15,073 nucleotides of DNA from Holophagaceae bacterium UBA706. GTDB lineage: Bacteria > Acidobacteriota > Holophagae > Holophagales > Holophagaceae. The position numbers and the translations under genes are program-made. The stretch is taken from positions 1-15,073 of the forward strand of contig DBME01000072.1 of assembly GCA_002298155.1 (NCBI GenBank). The letters run 5' to 3'. This document shows, piece by piece, positions 1 through 6,597 of the stretch. The notes beneath the pieces were generated by a model. It made no database searches. It was not told the origin of the DNA and worked only from the letters and a program-made list of their open reading frames with translations. Numbering within the stretch: position 1 is the first letter of the stretch; the number at the start of each line of letters is the position of its first letter.

Positions 1-231
1 CCCCTGGTGCCCGGCTTCCGCGCCGTCCAGGCCGCGGCCATGGGGGCCGGGGCGGAGGGCTGCTCCTTCTCGGGGGCGGGGCCGGCGATCTTCGCGGTGA
101 CGGCCCGGGAGGGCGCGGCGTCCGTGGGCCGGGCCATGGTGGAAGCCTGGGCCCGGGAAGGGGTGGAAGCCGTGGCGCGTTGCTGCACACTGGATCCGCG
201 GGGCGCCCGCGTCGAGGAGGAGGAGGCATGA
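1..231 (+). CDS. thrB: Homoserine kinase, C-terminal part (5' end outside window)
   Basis: The frame is open from the first base and ends in TGA at 229-231, leaving the last 76 residues. Homoserine kinase phosphorylates homoserine with ATP and belongs to the GHMP kinases, which end in a small glycine-rich motif near the active site. Here PLVPGF is followed about 20 residues later by GCSFSGAGPAIFAV, which matches the ThrB C-terminal pattern (PGF...GxxGxxISGAGPTxFA). The stop overlaps the ATG of thrC by four bases (ATGA), so the two are probably translationally coupled. The product of this enzyme, O-phosphohomoserine, is the substrate of the next gene. The GHMP family is clear. The choice of homoserine kinase over other GHMP kinases rests on the PGF motif and the thrC neighbour. 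Confidence 0.88.
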   Translation, partial: PLVPGFRAVQAAAMGAGAEGCSFSGAGPAIFAVTAREGAASVGRAMVEAWAREGVEAVARCCTLDPRGARVEEEEA

Positions 232-1499
232 GGCTCACCAGCACCCGCAATCCCGCCGTCAGCGCCACCTTCGCCCAGGCCGTGCTCGCCAACACCCCCG
301 GCGACGGGGGCCTCTACATGCCTGCCGCCTGGCCGGCCCTTCCGGACCTGGAGGATCTCCTGGCCCTGCCCTGGGACGCACGCAACCCGGTCCTCCTGGG
401 GCGGATCCTGGGCGACGCCTTCCTCCCCGGCGAAGTGGAGGCCATGGCCCGGGAGGCCTTCACCTTCCCCGCGCCCCTCGTGCAGGTCGAGGACGGCCTG
501 TTCGCGCTGGAGCTCTTCCACGGCCCCACCCTGGCCTTCAAGGATTTCGGCGCCCGGTTCCTGGCCGCGGTGCTGGCGAGGATCAGCCCGGGCCCCCGGA
601 CCATCCTCACGGCCACCAGCGGCGACACGGGCGCTGCCGTGGCCTCGGCCTTCTGGCGCCGCCCCGGCTTCCGGGCCGTGGTGCTCTACCCCCAGGGCCG
701 GGTCTCCCCGCTGCAGGAGCGGCAGATCGCATGCCTGGGCGACAACGTTGAGGCCCTGGCCGTCCAGGGTTCCTTCGACGACTGCCAGACCCTGGTGAAG
801 GCCTGCTTCCAGGATGCCGGCCTCAGCGCCCAAGCCGGCCTCACCTCCGCCAACTCCATCAACATCGCCCGTCTCGTGGCGCAGGTCCTCTACTACGTCG
901 AAGCCGTCGCCCAGCTGCGGGACCGCGGCATCCGCCAGCGGCCCCTGGTCTCCGTGCCCAGCGGCAACTTCGGCAACCTTTGCGCGGGCTTCCTGGCCGC
1001 GGGGCTGGGACTTCCGGTCTCCTTCGTGGCCGCCACCAACGCCAACCGCACCGTCCCCGACCACCTGGAGACGGGAGCCTACGCCCCCCGTCCCAGCCTC
1101 GCGACGTTGAGCAACGCCATGGACGTGGGCGACCCCAGCAACTGGGAGCGCATCCTGCACCTCCATGGCGGCGATCTGGACGCGCTGCGCCGGAACCTGC
1201 GCTGGGGTTCCCAGGACGATGCCGCCACCCTGGCCTCCCTCGCCGAGCTTCGCGCCCGGGGCTACACCGCGGACCCCCACGCCGCCGTGGCCTACGGGCA
1301 ACTGCGCCGCGTCCTCGAACCCGGCCGCCCGGGAATCTTCCTGGGGACGGCCCATCCCGCCAAGTTCCAGGCAATCCTGGAAGCGAGGCTCGGCTGGGAA
1401 ATCCCTCTCCCGCCGGCCCTGGCCGAGCTGGAAGGACGGCCCCTCCACACCCGCCCCCTTCCAGCCGACGCGAATTTGCTGAAGCGTGAACTCGCCTGA
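228..1499 (+). CDS. thrC: Threonine synthase
   Basis: This 423-residue PLP enzyme converts O-phosphohomoserine to threonine and phosphate in the cytoplasm, the last step of threonine synthesis. The N-terminus (MRLTSTRNP, then PGDGGLYMP near residue 25-35) is typical of bacterial threonine synthase. The PLP lysine is K105 in FHGPTLAFKDFGARF. TATSGDTGAAV forms the phosphate-binding turn, and SVPSGNFGN follows mid-protein. Length fits the 420-430 residue E. coli-like class. ATG at 228 is chosen because a strong GGAGGAGG Shine-Dalgarno lies just upstream and it overlaps the thrB stop (ATGA); an open frame reaching back to 180 lies inside thrB. It converges on ilvA, whose substrate is the threonine made here. 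Confidence 0.95.
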   Translation: MRLTSTRNPAVSATFAQAVLANTPGDGGLYMPAAWPALPDLEDLLALPWDARNPVLLGRILGDAFLPGEVEAMAREAFTFPAPLVQVEDGLFALELFHGPTLAFKDFGARFLAAVLARISPGPRTILTATSGDTGAAVASAFWRRPGFRAVVLYPQGRVSPLQERQIACLGDNVEALAVQGSFDDCQTLVKACFQDAGLSAQAGLTSANSINIARLVAQVLYYVEAVAQLRDRGIRQRPLVSVPSGNFGNLCAGFLAAGLGLPVSFVAATNANRTVPDHLETGAYAPRPSLATLSNAMDVGDPSNWERILHLHGGDLDALRRNLRWGSQDDAATLASLAELRARGYTADPHAAVAYGQLRRVLEPGRPGIFLGTAHPAKFQAILEARLGWEIPLPPALAELEGRPLHTRPLPADANLLKRELA

Positions 1500-1529
1500 T
1501 CGGCACAGCATCCGGGAAGTCCCGACACG

Positions 1530-1550
1530 ATCCGGAAGGCCTTCCCGGAT
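1530..1550. terminator. Candidate bidirectional terminator hairpin between thrC and ilvA
   Basis: The 58-nt gap between the convergent stops of thrC and ilvA holds an inverted repeat, ATCCGG...CCGGAT, whose interior AAGG/CCTT extends the stem with one bulged C. A smaller CGGG-AAGT-CCCG hairpin sits at 1513-1524. Neither is followed by a T-run, so intrinsic termination is uncertain. Position between convergent genes is the main argument. Confidence 0.4.
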
Positions 1551-1557
1551 TCGGCAA

Positions 1558-3072
1558 CTAGTTCAGGAAGAGCCGGTACCCGGGGTTGTCCTTCTCGTCG
1601 ATCCAGGCATACCCCAGGTCAGCCAGGAACGACCAGAAGGCCGCCTCGTTCCTTTTCGGAACCACGACCCCGGCCAGCACCCTGCCCACATCCGCCCCGT
1701 GGTTCCGGTAGTGGAACAGCGTGATGTTCCAGTCCGGCCCCATGCGCTCCAGGAACTGCAGGAGCGCCCCCGGGCGTTCAGGGAACTCGAAGCGGAAGAC
1801 ACGTTCATGCCTTGGGTCCGGGGAGAAACCCCAGGACATGTGCCTCAAGTGAAGCTTTGCCATTTCATTCCCGCTGAGATCCTCTGCCAGGTACCCGGCG
1901 GCACGGAAGGTCTCCAGGACCTCCCTGGCCTCCCCATCGCCCTCCACCTGGATCCCCACGAAAATCCGGGCAATGTCAGGTCCCGAATACCGGTAGTTGA
2001 ACTCGGTGATCGCTCTCTTCCCCACCAGGGCGCAGAACGCCCGGAAGCTCCCGGGGCGCTCCGGTATGCCCACGGCGAAAAGGGATTCACGGCGTTCCCC
2101 GGTACCCGCCCGTTCCGCCACGAAACGCAGCCTGTCGAAATTCAGGTTGGCTCCGCTCAGGATGGCGATCAGATGGAGGCCGCTCCTGCCCCTTGACCAG
2201 GCCCGGAGCCCCGCCACGGAAAGGGCGCCGCTGGGTTCAAGCAAGGTCCGGTTCTCCAGGAACACATCCTTGATGGCCGTACAGATCTCGTCCGTTCCCA
2301 CCCGGATCATCTCGTCCACCGTTTCGCGACAGAGAAGGAAGGGCAGGTCCCCTACCCGGCGCACAGCCACCCCGTCCGCGAAGGTGCCTGCATGGTCAAG
2401 CCCGACAGGCCTGCCTGCCTTCAGGCTCCGGGTCATGGAGTCCGAATCCGCAGGCTCAACACCGATCACCCGAACGGAGGGCCGCAGGTGCTTGATGCAC
2501 GTGGCGATGCCCGCCAGGAGGCCCCCGCCACCCACAGGTACGAAAACGGCGTCCAGCCCCCGGGGCCTCTGGCGGAGAATCTCAAGTGCCATCGTTCCCT
2601 GCCCGGCGATTACGTCGGCGTCGTCAAAGGGATGGATGGGCGTCAGACCGAGGGCCACCAGCGTCAAGGCATGCGTCGAAGCCTCGTCGAAACTGTCTCC
2701 AACCAGATGGACTTCCCCTCCCAAGCGACGCACGGCCTCGACTTTGATGGCCGGCGTGGTGGCGGGCATGATGATGACGGCCCGGCAACCCAGTCGCTGA
2801 GCGGCGAGAGCCACGCCCTGGGCATGATTCCCGGCGGACGCGGCCACGACCCCCAACGCCAGCTGGGCCGGCGTGAGGCGGGCCATGCGCGCATAGGCGC
2901 CTCTCAGCTTGAACGAGAAGACCGGTTGGAGATCCTCCCGCTTGAACCAGACCTCGTTCCCCAGATTGCCGGAAAGGATGGACGCGGCTTCCAGGGGGGT
3001 CTCTCGTGCGACATCGTACACAGGGGCCGTGAGCATCGCCCGGAATACGTCCTCAGCTAGTCGGCCTGGCAT
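1558..3072 (-). CDS. ilvA: Threonine ammonia-lyase (threonine deaminase), biosynthetic long form
   Basis: This 504-residue PLP enzyme deaminates threonine to 2-oxobutanoate, the committed step to isoleucine. The PLP lysine is K55 in PVFSFKLRGAY. SAGNHAQG is the next active-site loop and PVGGGGLLAG binds the PLP phosphate. From about residue 325 there are two tandem ACT-like regulatory domains: SLFAVGIPERPGSF...TEFNYR, then FRFEFPERPGALLQF...WNITLFHYRNHG. These closely resemble E. coli IlvA (514 residues), so allosteric isoleucine inhibition with valine relief is expected from the family. ATG at 3072 is chosen over an upstream frame extension because GAGGAGG lies about 7 nt before it and the catalytic fold starts there. 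It overlaps the end of the lysR gene by 16 nt and is the last gene of the unit. Confidence 0.95.
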   Translation of the reverse strand: MPGRLAEDVFRAMLTAPVYDVARETPLEAASILSGNLGNEVWFKREDLQPVFSFKLRGAYARMARLTPAQLALGVVAASAGNHAQGVALAAQRLGCRAVIIMPATTPAIKVEAVRRLGGEVHLVGDSFDEASTHALTLVALGLTPIHPFDDADVIAGQGTMALEILRQRPRGLDAVFVPVGGGGLLAGIATCIKHLRPSVRVIGVEPADSDSMTRSLKAGRPVGLDHAGTFADGVAVRRVGDLPFLLCRETVDEMIRVGTDEICTAIKDVFLENRTLLEPSGALSVAGLRAWSRGRSGLHLIAILSGANLNFDRLRFVAERAGTGERRESLFAVGIPERPGSFRAFCALVGKRAITEFNYRYSGPDIARIFVGIQVEGDGEAREVLETFRAAGYLAEDLSGNEMAKLHLRHMSWGFSPDPRHERVFRFEFPERPGALLQFLERMGPDWNITLFHYRNHGADVGRVLAGVVVPKRNEAAFWSFLADLGYAWIDEKDNPGYRLFLN

Positions 3073-3953
3073 GGGTACCTCCTCGCCAGCAGATCCAGGA
3101 ATGCGTCGGCAAGGGGGGATCTGGCCCTTGAGCGGCGGAAGGCGACCCTGATGTCCCTTCCGATGGGAGTGGCCTTGATGGGAGGCGAGACCAGGAGGCC
3201 TTCGCCCAGTTCCCGCCCCAGGCACAATCGGGGAAGAATGGTCACACCGGCCCCGGAAGTCACGAAGCGTTTGATGGCTTCCAGCCCCGGAAGTTCAAGG
3301 GCCACCTGGAGCTTGATTCCCTCTTGCCCGAAAAGGTAATCCAGGCGCTTCCGGCTGGGCGTGCGCGCTGCATGGGCCACGAAGGTCAGTCCCCCCAGTT
3401 GACGAAGCGGGACGGAACTGGAGGTGGCCAGAGGGTGCGAGGCGGGAACGGCGAGAACCAGGTCATCCCTGAACAGGATCCGGGACTCCAGATCCCGGTG
3501 GCCAGGCGCATACGAAAGGAACCCGAAATCCAGGTCCTGGTCCAGCAGCAGGGAAGGAATCCCGGAGGCTGGACAGTGGACGACTTCGATCATGGCCGCC
3601 GGGTATTCCCGTCGGAAGGCCTCGATGAGCTCGGGGACGAGGTAATCACAGAGAAACCCGTTTCCCGTCAGGCGGAGTACGCCTTTGCTGCCCATGCGGC
3701 GTTCTTCCATGACCTTCAGGGCGCCGTCCCAGATCTTGAGGATCCGGCCGGCATAGTCCACCACGGAGCGCCCGGCCCCCGTCAGGACGGCGCGCCTGGA
3801 GGTCCTGTCCAGGAGTTGGACCTGGAAGGCCTCCTCCAGCCGCCGAAGGGCCTGACTCACGGCTGGCTGGGATCGGTGGAGCTTGCCGGCCACCCGGGAA
3901 AAGCTGCCCTCCTCGGCGAGGCAGACCAGGACTTCAAGGTCTGAGAGGTGCAT
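3057..3953 (-). CDS. LysR-family transcriptional regulator within the ilvE-ilvA operon
   Basis: This 298-residue protein has a LysR-type winged helix at residues 1-60 (MHLSDLEVLVCLAEEGSFSR, then SQPAVSQALRRLEEAF and LLDRTSR), followed by a LysR substrate-binding domain (LRLTGNGFLCDYLVPELIEAF through SGAGVTILPR). ATG at 3953 has GGGAGG about 7 nt upstream. The gene starts 20 nt inside ilvE and ends 16 nt inside ilvA, so all three are likely translated from one mRNA. LysR regulators are usually transcribed divergently from a target; being buried in a co-directional operon is less common. By position it could sense a branched-chain or threonine-derived metabolite, as IlvY does for ilvC in E. coli. 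The ligand and targets cannot be read from sequence. Confidence 0.9.
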   Translation of the reverse strand: MHLSDLEVLVCLAEEGSFSRVAGKLHRSQPAVSQALRRLEEAFQVQLLDRTSRRAVLTGAGRSVVDYAGRILKIWDGALKVMEERRMGSKGVLRLTGNGFLCDYLVPELIEAFRREYPAAMIEVVHCPASGIPSLLLDQDLDFGFLSYAPGHRDLESRILFRDDLVLAVPASHPLATSSSVPLRQLGGLTFVAHAARTPSRKRLDYLFGQEGIKLQVALELPGLEAIKRFVTSGAGVTILPRLCLGRELGEGLLVSPPIKATPIGRDIRVAFRRSRARSPLADAFLDLLARRYPCQAD

Positions 3954-4836
3954 GACCACCCTCCCGGACTGGCCTGAGCCAACTGGACCTGGAGGAATCC
4001 TTGCCCCGGACAATGTCCATGTAGATCTTCCGGAGGTCTGCCGTGACCGGACCCGCCGTCCAGGTGCGTCCACCCAGCGCAGCCAGGGGCGTTATTTCGG
4101 CCGAGGTTCCGGTAAGGAATACCTCATCAGCTTCCAGCAGCTCCTCCAGCGCCACCGGCCGCGCCCCAGCTCCGGCCATTTCCATCACCGTCGCCCGGGT
4201 TATTCCGGGGAGCGCATCCGGGTGCGCCACGGCCGTCACCTTCCCCCCCGCGACCATGAAGATGTTCTCGCCGGTAGCCTCCACCACGTATCCTCGGGCA
4301 TCCACGAAAAGCGCCTCCTCGAACCCCGCAGCCGTCGCAGCCCGTTTGGCGAGGATGGAGTTGACGTATCCCCCGCAGAGCTTCAACGGCGGAATGGCGT
4401 CCGAAGCATTTCGCCTGAGCGTGCTCACATGAGCCTTCACCCCTCTCGCCGCGGCATCCCCAAGATGGTTGTTCCAAGGAAGGGCCGTGACGAAGCATTC
4501 GGCCCCGTGCTGGTCGACGTCCAATCCCAGGTTCCCGCTGCCATAGAAGACGAGAGGCCTGAGGTAGGCGTCCCCAAGCCCGGATGCGTCAAGGACCTCC
4601 ATGCATCCCTGGGCCATCGCCCCCATGTCGAAGGGCAGCCCCAGGGCTGCTGCGCCCTTGGCCATTCTCTCAAGATGCGCATCCAGGCGGAAGATTGCCG
4701 GCCCCGAGGAGGTCAGGTAGGACCGGATTCCTTCGAATACGCCAAGACCATAGTGGAGGGCCGGGGCCATGAGGTGGGCCTGGGCCGGGGAGCCTACCGT
4801 CAGCTTTCCGTTGCGCCAGAGGGGATGAATTGCCAT
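3934..4836 (-). CDS. ilvE: Branched-chain amino acid aminotransferase
   Basis: This 300-residue fold-type IV PLP aminotransferase catalyses the last step of Leu, Ile and Val synthesis, glutamate plus branched 2-oxo acid. ALHYGLGVFEGIRSY is the class IV N-terminal signature. The PLP lysine is likely K152 in PPLKLCGGYVNS. VVEATGENIFMV, ALPGITRATVMEMA and DEVFLTGTSAEITPL follow in the usual IlvE order. Start ATG at 4836 is preceded by AAAGGAAA about 6 nt upstream; an in-frame ATG at 4851 lacks a Shine-Dalgarno and would sit next to the upstream hairpin. The hairpin-T-tract attenuator ends about 20 nt before the start codon, so expression of the whole ilvE-lysR-ilvA unit probably depends on read-through. 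D-amino-acid transaminase is the main family alternative; the attenuator and ilvA argue against it. Confidence 0.92.
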   Translation of the reverse strand: MAIHPLWRNGKLTVGSPAQAHLMAPALHYGLGVFEGIRSYLTSSGPAIFRLDAHLERMAKGAAALGLPFDMGAMAQGCMEVLDASGLGDAYLRPLVFYGSGNLGLDVDQHGAECFVTALPWNNHLGDAAARGVKAHVSTLRRNASDAIPPLKLCGGYVNSILAKRAATAAGFEEALFVDARGYVVEATGENIFMVAGGKVTAVAHPDALPGITRATVMEMAGAGARPVALEELLEADEVFLTGTSAEITPLAALGGRTWTAGPVTADLRKIYMDIVRGKDSSRSSWLRPVREGGHAPLRP

Positions 4837-4856
4837 GGAGTTTCCTTTCATAAATG

Positions 4857-4886
4857 AAAAGCCCCGCAACCTGTTGGGTGCGGGGC
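4857..4886 (-). terminator. Attenuator terminator hairpin upstream of ilvE
   Basis: In the minus-strand transcript GCCCCGCA (4886-4879) pairs perfectly with TGCGGGGC (4868-4861). A 10-nt loop separates the arms, and TTTT (4860-4857) then CATTTA follows. This is a good intrinsic terminator placed between the leader-peptide stop codon and the ilvE ribosome-binding site, so it would prevent ilvE-lysR-ilvA expression when it forms. Its 5' arm is shared with the antiterminator. Confidence 0.88.
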
Positions 4887-4928
4887 GGGTGGTTTCTTGC
4901 ATGTGCTGCTAGATGCCCCCCGCCCCGC
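4880..4928 (-). promoter_or_regulatory. Antiterminator stem of the ilv attenuator
   Basis: GCGGGGCGGG at 4928-4919 is perfectly complementary over 10 bp to CCCGCCCCGC at 4889-4880. The 3' arm takes seven bases of the terminator's 5' arm (4886-4880), so the two structures exclude each other. The 5' arm lies within the last codons of the leader ORF, 7 nt before its TAG. A ribosome sitting at the stop codon would mask it and let the terminator form. A ribosome stalled earlier, on Leu or Val codons, would leave it free and cause read-through. Confidence 0.8.
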
Positions 4929-5046
4929 CGCCGATAATGACGACTACGACTCCAAGGAGGCCCAGCAGCCGGGTGCCATCCAGAGGTTGCACGTCCCCTG
5001 ACCCGGCATTGCCGGGAAGCGCGGTGACGTGAAGGAGGGATCTCAT
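4909..5046 (-). CDS. ilvL: Branched-chain amino acid leader peptide (attenuator peptide), 45 aa
   Basis: ATG at 5046-5044 opens a 45-codon frame ending in TAG at 4911-4909. Residues 27-38 (4968-4933) read LLGLLGVVVVII: ten branched-chain residues in twelve, four Leu, four Val and two Ile. This composition is the hallmark of ilv leader peptides in enterobacteria (ilvGMEDA, ilvBN). The peptide is not expected to act itself; its translation senses charged Leu-, Val- and Ile-tRNA. A stop codon lies three codons upstream of the ATG in frame, so the start cannot be extended. No convincing Shine-Dalgarno precedes it. Either the mRNA starts almost at the ATG, or a downstream GTG at 4992 (AGGGG just upstream, but very close) is used. 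Both choices keep the control codons. The symbol is by analogy with E. coli. Confidence 0.85.
   Translation of the reverse strand: MRSLLHVTALPGNAGSGDVQPLDGTRLLGLLGVVVVIIGGGAGGI
5002..5016 (-). promoter_or_regulatory. Short perfect hairpin early in the ilv leader, possible pause site
   Basis: CCCGGC-AAT-GCCGGG forms a perfect 6-bp GC stem with a 3-nt loop, about 30 nt into the leader ORF and well before the control codons. Amino-acid attenuators usually have an early hairpin that pauses RNA polymerase until a ribosome starts on the leader. That role is inferred from position only. Confidence 0.45.
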
Positions 5047-5055
5047 CTTGATCTA

Positions 5056-5084
5056 GTCATTCCATGAGCGCGACGCGAGGTCAA
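5056..5084 (-). promoter_or_regulatory. Possible promoter for the ilv leader operon
   Basis: TTGACC at 5084-5079 matches five of six bases of a sigma70 -35 box. At 17-nt spacing the -10 position is AATGAC (5061-5056), a poor match. If it is used, transcription would start around 5050, giving the leader ORF almost no 5' UTR, which would agree with its missing Shine-Dalgarno. The weak -10 makes this tentative. Confidence 0.3.
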
Positions 5085-5119
5085 GGAAATGGGGGTCATC
5101 GGCAGGAAATCGAATAGGA

Positions 5120-5190
5120 CGATTCAGGAATCGAGGCGTCCCCTTCGTCCCTTTGGCTCGTGGTCCATTGCCAGAAGGGGCGTCCGCCCC
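5120..5190 (-). terminator. Gap between trxA and the ilv leader, with small hairpins (candidate terminator)
   Basis: The 222-nt space 5047-5268 has no convincing gene. Read in the minus direction it holds GGGGC-GGAC-GCCCC (5190-5177) and then CGATTC-CT-GAATCG (5133-5120) followed by TCCTATT. Either could end the peptidase-dsbD-trx transcript before the ilv leader promoter. Both stems are short and T-runs are poor, so read-through into the leader cannot be excluded. Confidence 0.3.
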
Positions 5191-5268
5191 ACCAGCGCCA
5201 GGAACGCCTGCGCCAAGAAGGTCCCGTGGGGGCTTCCGTTCAGCATCCTGCCACCCGTTCTCCCGGTC

Positions 5269-5583
5269 TCAAAGGGCCGATTCGATGAAAGCCCTGACCT
5301 GGGCCTCGGTTTGGCCCCCCCGTTGTCCGAGGCGTTTGCCGTCCTTGAACAGGACAAGGGCTGGAATGGCCATGATCCCGAGGGCCGCCGCCGTCTCGGG
5401 ATTGGCGTCGATGTCGATCTTCAGGATCCTCGCACGACCTTCCAGGTCACCGGCCACCCGCTCGAGGACCGGCGTCAGGGCTTTGCATGGACCGCACCAA
5501 GGAGCCCAGAAATCCACCAGGTTCAGGCCCTCGGCGATGGCTTCCTGGAATTGGGCGTCAGTGATTGACAGCAGGCTAGACAT
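5269..5583 (-). CDS. trxA: Thioredoxin
   Basis: This 104-residue cytoplasmic thioredoxin has the active site WCGPC at residues 29-33 (VDFWAPWCGPCKAL) and the cis-proline at P74 (IMAIPALVLFKDGK). Length and the ending (AQVRAFIESAL) match the family. It carries electrons from thioredoxin reductase to cytoplasmic targets and to membrane DsbD. ATG at 5583 is chosen because AAGGAG lies 7 nt upstream and the protein then has normal thioredoxin length; the frame extends upstream only as a shadow of trxB. It overlaps the end of trxB by 8 nt, so it is very likely co-transcribed with trxB and dsbD. Whether it is the cell's main thioredoxin or one dedicated to DsbD cannot be told. Confidence 0.96.
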   Translation of the reverse strand: MSSLLSITDAQFQEAIAEGLNLVDFWAPWCGPCKALTPVLERVAGDLEGRARILKIDIDANPETAAALGIMAIPALVLFKDGKRLGQRGGQTEAQVRAFIESAL

Positions 5584-6577
5584 GAGAGGTCTCCTTGAGG
5601 GGATGTGCTGTTTCGTCGTGGACGGCAAGCCACCGCTCGGCATCGATGGCTGCCATGCAGCCGGTGCCCGCGGCTGTGATGGCCTGGCGATAGATGGTGT
5701 CCTGCACATCTCCGCAGGCGAAGACGCCGGGAACGGCGGTCCGGGATGACCCCTTCTCCACCAGGAGGTACCCCTCCTCATCCATGGGAAGGCTGCCTTT
5801 GAAGAGTTCCGTATTGGGATTGTGTCCAATGGCCACGAAAAGGCCTTCCACCATCAACCGTGATTGCGCTCCGGTAACCGTGTCCTGGAGAAGCAGGGCA
5901 TCCAGCCGCTCCACCCGTGCCCCGTCGGGCAGCGTCACGGGCCGCGTGGCCAGATCGGCAACCACACGGTTCCAGAAGACCGTAATCTTCGGATGCGCCA
6001 AGGCACGATCCTGCATGGCCCTGGAAGCCCGGAAGCGGTCCCGGCGGTGGATGAGGTAAACATGGCTGGCGAAGCGGGTGAGGTAAAGGGCCTCCTCCAG
6101 GGCCGTATCACCACCGCCCACCACCGCGACCTCACGCCCCCGGTAGAAGAATCCATCGCAGGTGGCACACGCGGACACACCACCACCCGACCGACTGAGG
6201 ACCTGCTCCTTGCCGATCCCAAGCCATTTGGCCGATGCTCCGGTCGCGATGATCAGGGCATCGCAGGTGTAGCCCCCCGCATCGGTGACGATGCGGAAAG
6301 GCCGTTGTCCGAGGTCCGCGGCAAGAACCCGCTCGGGGGCGATTTCCGCTCCCAGGCGCACAGCCTGCGCCCGGAATTCTTCCATGAGTTCCGGGCCACG
6401 TACGCCGTTCCGGAAACCAGGGAAATTCTCAACGTCCGTGGTGATGGTCAATTGGCCCCCCGGCTGGGGACCCTCCAGGACCAAGGGCTTGAGGTTGGCC
6501 CGGGACGCATAGATCGAAGCGGTATACCCCGCGGGGCCGGCCCCGACGATGATGATTTTTCGATGAAGCTGACTCAT
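5576..6577 (-). CDS. trxB: Thioredoxin-disulfide reductase
   Basis: This 333-residue flavoprotein reduces thioredoxin with NADPH. IIVGAGPAGYTASIYASRA at residues 9-27 is the FAD-binding Rossmann motif. The redox pair is C137/C140 in SACATCDGFFYRG. VVGGGDTALEEA (152-163) and HRRDRFRAS (177-185) form the NADPH site, the basic residues contacting the 2'-phosphate. FACGDVQD near the C-terminus is the second FAD motif. ATG at 6577 has GGAG about 7 nt upstream; the open frame continuing further upstream lies inside dsbD and has no family resemblance. It starts 20 nt after the dsbD stop and overlaps trxA by 8 nt. Confidence 0.96.
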   Translation of the reverse strand: MSQLHRKIIIVGAGPAGYTASIYASRANLKPLVLEGPQPGGQLTITTDVENFPGFRNGVRGPELMEEFRAQAVRLGAEIAPERVLAADLGQRPFRIVTDAGGYTCDALIIATGASAKWLGIGKEQVLSRSGGGVSACATCDGFFYRGREVAVVGGGDTALEEALYLTRFASHVYLIHRRDRFRASRAMQDRALAHPKITVFWNRVVADLATRPVTLPDGARVERLDALLLQDTVTGAQSRLMVEGLFVAIGHNPNTELFKGSLPMDEEGYLLVEKGSSRTAVPGVFACGDVQDTIYRQAITAAGTGCMAAIDAERWLAVHDETAHPLKETSHV

Positions 6578-6597
6578 GGTTTCTCCAGGTTTCTCCG

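Noticed and set aside
859..1557. Long open frame antisense to thrC (232 codons)
   Set aside because: Composition is Arg/Gly/Pro-rich, as expected from the opposite strand of a GC-rich gene. It has no recognisable domain, and thrC is certain.
3073..3225. 51-residue N-terminal extension of IlvA
   Set aside because: It lies within the lysR coding region in another frame and has no similarity to threonine deaminase; ATG 3072 has GAGGAGG upstream.
4857..5046. T-box riboswitch or metabolite riboswitch upstream of ilvE
   Set aside because: No T-box sequence or specifier-loop architecture was seen, and the translated control run with competing stems explains the leader better.
5124..5357. 77-codon minus-strand frame spanning the trxA end and the gap to the ilv leader
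   Set aside because: More than a third lies in another frame of trxA, the composition is Arg/Gly-rich and no start signal was seen.
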